Of a DNA stretch of 10,822 nucleotides, positions 8,490 through 10,822 are shown piece after piece. The stretch spans positions 1 through 10,822 of the forward strand of contig JBBCJM010000135.1 of the NCBI GenBank assembly GCA_037190175.1, read 5' to 3'. Under the pieces are notes generated by a model, which was not told the origin of the DNA, did no database searches, and worked only from the letters and a program-made list of their open reading frames with translations. Position numbers and translations under genes: made by a program. Within the stretch, counting starts at the first letter, position 1; each line of letters starts with the position of its first letter. The stretch is from JBBCJM01 sp037190175. GTDB lineage: Bacteria; Pseudomonadota; Alphaproteobacteria; Rhodobacterales; Rhodobacteraceae.

Positions 8490-8495
8490 GGGAGG
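8490..8495 (+). promoter_or_regulatory. Strong ribosome binding site GGGAGG that sets the start at 8501
   Basis: GGGAGG lies 5 bases before ATG 8501, and only 9 bases after the helicase stop. The alternative in-frame ATG at 8516 would be 20 bases away from this site, so 8501 is preferred. Confidence 0.7.
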
Positions 8496-8500
8496 CTGCC

Positions 8501-8776
8501 ATGGCGCAGAGGGCAATGAAAGAGATGACGGCCAAGGAAGCGGTGAACGCTGCCTTCGCCATCTTCAACGACTTCTTCCGCGAGACCGCGGCACAATACG
8601 TCCTGCTGGAGGGGGTCGAATTCCACGAGGACGACAACCAGTGGGCCGTCACGATCGGTTTTGACATCGGCCGCCAGCGGCAAGGCCTGATGATCGGCGA
8701 GGGCAAGGAGCCCATCCGCGAGAAGCGCACGATCTATCTGGACGGCGACGACGGGACTTTTGTCAGGATGAACTAG
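8501..8776 (+). CDS. Small protein paired with PIN gene, putative antitoxin
   Basis: This 91-residue protein has an amphipathic helix (AKEAVNAAFAIFNDFF), then EGVEFHEDDNQWAVTIGFDI, a short variable loop, and REKRTIYLDGDDGTFVRMN. The layout helix, then W-x-VTIGF strand, then YLD-x-DDG strand resembles a family of small proteins I recall sitting directly before PIN-domain genes; I cannot confirm that without a search. It has no DNA-binding motif of the AbrB, RHH or Phd kinds, so if it is an antitoxin it would neutralise by direct binding. Start 8501 follows a strong ribosome site. Its TAG stop overlaps the GTG start of the PIN gene (TAGTG). Base composition is about 57-65% G+C in sampled lines, well below the helicase tail before it, a sign of recent arrival. 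Confidence 0.8.
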   Translation: MAQRAMKEMTAKEAVNAAFAIFNDFFRETAAQYVLLEGVEFHEDDNQWAVTIGFDIGRQRQGLMIGEGKEPIREKRTIYLDGDDGTFVRMN

Positions 8777-9240
8777 TGTCCGCCCTGCTTCTGGACACGA
8801 ACCTGCTGGTCCTGCTGCTGGTGGGCTTGCTGGCGCCGCAAAAGGTTGGCACTCACCGCCGCCTGCGCCAGTTCGACCAAAATGACTTCAGGAACCTGCG
8901 AAGGATCGCTGAAGGCCACGCGAGGCATGTCTCCGTGCCCAACGTGCTGACCGAGGCGTCGAACCATCTGGGTTCCGGCGAACAGGAGGCGGCGAAAGGC
9001 GCCTGCGCGGCGCTTGCCCAGTATGTCAGCCAACTTGGCGAAGTCTATGTTCCCAGCGAGCGTGCCGTGGCCGATCCGGCCTATGCAAGGTTCGGGCTGG
9101 CCGATGCGGCAATCATCTCTGCCGCCCGCGAGCATGGCCTGACGGTCGCCACCTCCGAACATGCGCTCCACGGCACGCTCGACGCTTTCGGCGTCCGCGC
9201 CATCAACATCTTCCACTACAGAACGCCGGGGTATTCGTGA
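8776..9240 (+). CDS. PIN-domain protein, putative ribonuclease toxin
   Basis: The 154-residue protein has the four-acid PIN arrangement: Asp7 in LLLDTN, Glu60 in VPNVLTEASNHL, Asp110 in FGLADAAI, and Glu128 in VATSEHALH, where many relatives have Asp. With all four acids present it should bind divalent metal and could cut RNA. The hydrophobic stretch after DTN is the normal first helix, not a signal peptide. The end (AINIFHYRTPG) is also typical. The GTG start overlaps the previous stop, and the stop TGA overlaps the GTG of the S4 gene (GTGA), so all three are translationally coupled. Composition is near 58-60% G+C in sampled lines. Toxin-antitoxin identity rests on domain plus pairing; it could alternatively be a housekeeping RNase partner of the helicase. 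Confidence 0.9.
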   Translation: MSALLLDTNLLVLLLVGLLAPQKVGTHRRLRQFDQNDFRNLRRIAEGHARHVSVPNVLTEASNHLGSGEQEAAKGACAALAQYVSQLGEVYVPSERAVADPAYARFGLADAAIISAAREHGLTVATSEHALHGTLDAFGVRAINIFHYRTPGYS

Positions 9241-9527
9241 GCCAGCCTCCCGCTCCCCGGATCCGCATCGACAAGTGGCTCTGGCAGGCGCGGTTCTTCA
9301 AGAGCCGCAGCCTGGCCGCGGCGCTGGTCTCGGGGGGGCATTGCCGGGTGAACGGGCAGCATGTGATGAAGCCCGCGGCCGAGGTCGGGCCCGGCGACGT
9401 GCTGACCTTCCCGCAGGGCTCCCGCATCCGAGTCGTTCGCGTCACCGCCCCCGGGGCGAGACGCGGGCCCGCGTCCGAGGCCGCGGGGCTCTACGTCGAT
9501 CTCGATCCCCCGGCGGCGCAAGAATGA
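9237..9527 (+). CDS. hslR: S4-domain RNA-binding protein, Hsp15-like
   Basis: This 96-residue protein carries an S4 domain from about residue 8 to 65: RIRIDKWLWQARFFKSRSLA, then GGHCRVNGQHVMKPAAEVGPGDVL. This pattern is that of HslR/Hsp15, which in E. coli binds 50S subunits that still carry a nascent chain on tRNA after stalling. It lacks most of the basic C-terminal extension of the 133-residue E. coli protein, so the symbol names the family, not proven function. The start is GTG, inside the PIN stop (GTGA). Composition returns to about 77% G+C here, matching the helicase and not the two intervening genes. Helicase followed by S4 gene, ferredoxin and CarD is an order I recall from Rhodobacterales. 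Confidence 0.9.
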   Translation: MSQPPAPRIRIDKWLWQARFFKSRSLAAALVSGGHCRVNGQHVMKPAAEVGPGDVLTFPQGSRIRVVRVTAPGARRGPASEAAGLYVDLDPPAAQE

Positions 9528-9539
9528 TGTCCCGCATCC

Positions 9540-9568
9540 TTGAATGATCCCCGCCCAGGGGATAGCTA
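9540..9568 (+). promoter_or_regulatory. Sigma-70-type promoter of fdxA with palindrome in the spacer
   Basis: TTGAAT (9540-9545) and TAGCTA (9563-9568) are 17 bases apart, placing the transcript start near 9575, about 24 bases before fdxA. The spacer contains ATCCCC (9547-9552) and GGGGAT (9558-9563), perfect inverted arms around GCCCA, with the last base shared with the -10. A GAATGAT direct repeat, at 9522-9528 and 9542-9548, spans the end of the S4 gene and the -35. Confidence 0.5.
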
Positions 9569-9598
9569 GCCGGGTGTCGAGCGCCGAGGATCCCAGCC

Positions 9599-9937
9599 AT
9601 GACCTATGTGGTCACCGACAACTGCATCGCCTGCAAATACACCGACTGCGTGGAAGTCTGCCCCGTGGACTGCTTCTACGAGGGCGAGAACATGCTGGTG
9701 ATCCATCCCGACGAATGCATCGACTGCGGCGTCTGCGAGCCGGAATGCCCCGCCGACGCGATCCGCCCGGATACCGAGCCCAACCTCGAGCAATGGGTGG
9801 AGTTCAACCGCAAGTACGCCGAACAATGGCCGGTGATCGTCACCCGCAAGGACCCGCTGCCCGAGGCCACCGAGCACGACGGCGAGCCCGGCAAGCTGGA
9901 GAAATACTTCTCGCCCGAGGCCGGCGAGGGCGGCTGA
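9599..9937 (+). CDS. fdxA: Seven-iron ferredoxin FdxA ([3Fe-4S][4Fe-4S])
   Basis: The 112-residue protein is a 7Fe ferredoxin, a soluble low-potential electron carrier. Cysteines at 9, 12, 17, 21, 25, 40, 43, 46 and 50 match Azotobacter ferredoxin I one for one with an offset of one. By that homology Cys9, Cys17 and Cys50 bind the [3Fe-4S] cluster, Cys21, Cys40, Cys43 and Cys46 bind the [4Fe-4S] cluster, and Cys12 and Cys25 are the non-ligand cysteines. The C-terminal extension of about 55 residues (LEQWVEFNRKYAEQWPVI onward) is standard for this type. GAGGA sits 8 bases before ATG 9599. It has its own promoter and so need not be co-transcribed with the S4 gene. Redox partners are not evident from the neighbours. 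Confidence 0.97.
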   Translation: MTYVVTDNCIACKYTDCVEVCPVDCFYEGENMLVIHPDECIDCGVCEPECPADAIRPDTEPNLEQWVEFNRKYAEQWPVIVTRKDPLPEATEHDGEPGKLEKYFSPEAGEGG

Positions 9938-9971
9938 GACCCCGCCCGCGGGCCATGCGGCCGGCTCGACT

Positions 9972-9995
9972 CCCTGCGGCATGAAGGTCGCAGGG
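9972..9995 (+). terminator. Hairpin after fdxA
   Basis: CCCTGCG (9972-9978) pairs with CGCAGGG (9989-9995) around a 10-base loop, 35 bases after the fdxA stop. A compact GC palindrome, GCCCGCGGGC (9944-9953), lies just before it. There is no U tract, so termination strength is doubtful. Confidence 0.35.
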
Positions 9996-10002
9996 GCGGC
10001 CA

Positions 10003-10031
10003 TTGGAATCATAGCAGAATCATGCTATATA
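10003..10031 (+). promoter_or_regulatory. Strong extended -10 promoter of carD
   Basis: TTGGAA (10003-10008) and TATATA (10026-10031) are 17 bases apart, and TGC directly before the -10 makes an extended -10 element. The start would fall near 10038, giving a leader of about 155 bases. This is the most AT-rich patch of the window. In this register the last -10 base is A, not T; shifted by two bases the hexamer is TATACT with a 19-base spacer. Confidence 0.6.
10011..10028. promoter_or_regulatory. Operator-like palindrome over the carD -10 element
   Basis: ATAGCA (10011-10016) and TGCTAT (10023-10028) are perfect inverted arms around GAATCA, lying between -35 and -10 and running into the -10. 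Superimposed is a direct repeat GAATCAT (10006-10012, 10017-10023) with an 11-base period. A repressor bound here would block polymerase. No known regulator's site is recognised. Confidence 0.4.
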
Positions 10032-10066
10032 CTTTTCTACAGAGAAATGTGGGAGCCCGCACCCGC

Positions 10067-10141
10067 CCCGGGACTGCTCGCCCGGGACGGCGTTATCCTT
10101 GACAAACGACCGGCATCGACGGGGCAGCCCTGCCGCGGTCG
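10067..10141 (+). ncRNA. Structured 5' leader of carD mRNA
   Basis: Two hairpins can form in the leader. The first pairs CCCGGG (10067-10072) with CCCGGG (10081-10086) around 8 bases. The second pairs 10117-10120 (CGAC) with 10138-10141 (GTCG), continuing after an internal loop as GGCA (10123-10126) with TGCC (10131-10134). The gap 9938-10192 (255 bases) otherwise holds the fdxA 3' hairpin and the promoter. I recognise no known riboswitch. Confidence 0.3.
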
Positions 10142-10176
10142 GTGGGTTTGTCGTCGGGGACGGCGGAGCAAGACCT

Positions 10177-10183
10177 GAGGAAG
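10177..10183 (+). promoter_or_regulatory. Ribosome binding site GAGGAAG of carD
   Basis: GAGGAAG lies 9 bases before ATG 10193 and decides that start over the in-frame GTG at 10142, which has no such site and would add 17 residues not seen in CarD proteins. Confidence 0.7.
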
Positions 10184-10192
10184 TGCACCGGA

Positions 10193-10702
10193 ATGTCCAA
10201 GTCGAAGAAGCCCGAGTTTCGTCCCAACGAGTTCGTCGTCTACCCCGCGCATGGCGTGGGCCGCATCATCTCGATCGAGGAGCAGGAGATCGCCGGCTTC
10301 AAGCTGGAGCTCTTCGTCATCACCTTCGAGAAGGACAAGATGACCCTGCGCGTGCCCACCCACAAGGCGACCGAGATCGGGATGCGCCCGCTCTCGGCCC
10401 CCGACGTGGTGTCGAAGGCGCTGGACACGCTGAAGGGCAAGGCGCGGGTGAAGCGCGCCATGTGGTCGCGCCGGGCCCAGGAATACGAGCAGAAGATCAA
10501 CTCGGGCGACCTGATGGCCATCGCCGAGGTGGTGCGCGACCTGCACCGCGCCGACGACCAGCGCGAGCAGAGCTATTCCGAGCGCCAGCTCTACGAGGCC
10601 GCGCTGGAGCGGCTGACCCGCGAGGTGGCGGCGGTCTCGAACCTGGACGAGAAGGGCGCGCAGAAGGCGGTGGACGCCATGCTGCTGACCCGCGCGGCCT
10701 GA
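10193..10702 (+). CDS. carD: CarD/CdnL-family RNA polymerase-binding transcription factor
   Basis: The 169-residue protein starts MSKSKKPEFRPNEFVVYPAHGVGRI, the usual opening of the CarD N-terminal (TRCF-like) domain that binds the RNA polymerase beta subunit. Residues about 10-65 form this domain, with the typical VVYPAHGVGRI and the LRVPTHKA strand near its end. A helical C-terminal domain follows. Trp91 in MWSRRAQEYEQKINSGDL corresponds to the tryptophan that wedges into the minor groove at the upstream edge of the -10 in mycobacterial CarD. The family stabilises open complexes; in Rhodobacter sphaeroides CarD is reported to activate promoters lacking T at -7. The gene stands alone between its own promoter and a hairpin terminator. 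Length is normal for alphaproteobacterial members. Confidence 0.96.
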   Translation: MSKSKKPEFRPNEFVVYPAHGVGRIISIEEQEIAGFKLELFVITFEKDKMTLRVPTHKATEIGMRPLSAPDVVSKALDTLKGKARVKRAMWSRRAQEYEQKINSGDLMAIAEVVRDLHRADDQREQSYSERQLYEAALERLTREVAAVSNLDEKGAQKAVDAMLLTRAA

Positions 10703-10717
10703 ATTTTCCCATACGCT

Positions 10718-10748
10718 GACGGCGGCGGTCCTGCGGGGCCGCCGTCTT
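10718..10748 (+). terminator. Intrinsic terminator-like hairpin after carD
   Basis: GACGGCGGC (10718-10726) pairs perfectly with GCCGCCGTC (10738-10746), a 9-bp stem with an 11-base loop, 15 bases after the carD stop. Only a short T stretch (TCTT) follows. Confidence 0.65.
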
Positions 10749-10768
10749 CATGTCCGGGCGTTTGGCGA

Positions 10769-10822
10769 GGGTGCGTGGGATCACGCACCCTACGGAAGAA
10801 TGCTCCCGTAGGGTGCGTGCTC
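10769..10822. repeat. REP-like palindromic repeat at the right edge
   Basis: GGGTGCGTG occurs three times in alternating orientation: plus at 10769-10777, minus at 10782-10790 and plus at 10811-10819. The first two form a 9-bp hairpin with a GGAT loop. The second and third extend to a perfect 14-bp inverted repeat, 10782-10795 with 10806-10819, around a 10-base loop. The motif GTAGGGTGCGTG resembles dispersed intergenic palindromes I recall from many proteobacterial genomes. The element may continue past the window. Confidence 0.6.

Noticed and set aside
4860..8516. Open reading frame of 1218 codons on the minus strand opposite the helicase
   Set aside because: It covers the helicase antisense, with composition dominated by Arg/Gly/Ala/Leu/His and no recognisable domain. 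Such frames arise because stops are rare in this high-GC sequence.
8800..8835. Hydrophobic stretch at the start of the PIN protein as a membrane or signal segment
   Set aside because: It directly follows the DTN motif and is the normal first strand and helix of a PIN fold; there is no preceding basic region.
9944..9953. GCCCGCGGGC palindrome after fdxA as a terminator on its own
   Set aside because: Too short and without a loop; such palindromes are common at this G+C content.
10099..10104. Perfect TTGACA hexamer in the carD leader
   Set aside because: No -10 element is present 15-19 bases downstream, where the sequence is nearly all G and C.
9981..10178. 65-codon frame starting at 9981
   Set aside because: Its first part lies upstream of and across the carD promoter and the fdxA hairpin, so the full frame is not a credible gene; only the shorter frame from 10047 is within the predicted transcript.
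10142..10192. GTG start giving CarD 17 extra residues
   Set aside because: The GAGGAAG ribosome site at 10177-10183 fits ATG 10193, and CarD proteins begin close to the MSKSKK position.

Overview
The window is high-GC (coding regions often about 75% G+C) and carries a gene set and order that fit an alphaproteobacterium of the Rhodobacterales/Rhodobacteraceae: a SUV3-type helicase, a short S4 RNA-binding protein, a seven-iron ferredoxin and a CarD regulator, all co-directional. The family assignment rests on recalled gene neighbourhoods, not on a database search. There is no tRNA, rRNA, CRISPR array, integrase or transposase gene.

Layout. (1) Bases 2-3607, plus strand: the 3' part of a very large Ala/Glu/Lys/Asp-rich, almost wholly helical protein. 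Its frame is open at the left edge, so the true start probably lies outside, and it contains a gapless duplication of about 239 residues. (2) 3608-3640: a GC-rich hairpin between convergent genes. (3) Minus strand, 4863 to 3641: a two-gene unit, an SCP2-like lipid-binding protein followed by an alpha/beta hydrolase of the lysophospholipase type, joined by a TGATG stop/start overlap. (4) Plus strand from 4950: a secreted TPR protein, the SUV3-like helicase, a 91-residue protein, a PIN-domain protein and an S4 (Hsp15-like) protein. The last three pairings are tight: a 20-base gap with a strong ribosome site, a TAGTG overlap and a GTGA overlap. (5) 9599-9937: fdxA with its own promoter. (6) 10193-10702: a CarD/CdnL transcription factor behind a 255-base intergenic region with a strong promoter, a palindrome over the -10 element and a structured leader, followed by a hairpin terminator. 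(7) 10769-10822: a palindromic REP-like repeat at the right edge.

How the parts relate. The central unit is RNA-themed: helicase, PIN-type nuclease, S4 RNA-binding protein. The 91-residue plus PIN pair (8501-9240) has clearly lower G+C (about 57-65% in sampled lines) than the helicase end and S4 gene beside it (about 77%), while being stitched into the operon by overlapping codons. It looks like a toxin-antitoxin-type pair that has entered a conserved housekeeping operon. CarD would act globally at RNA polymerase, and the sequence around its own promoter suggests dedicated control. The most unusual single gene is the repetitive helical giant at the left edge. Its function is not recognisable from the visible part.
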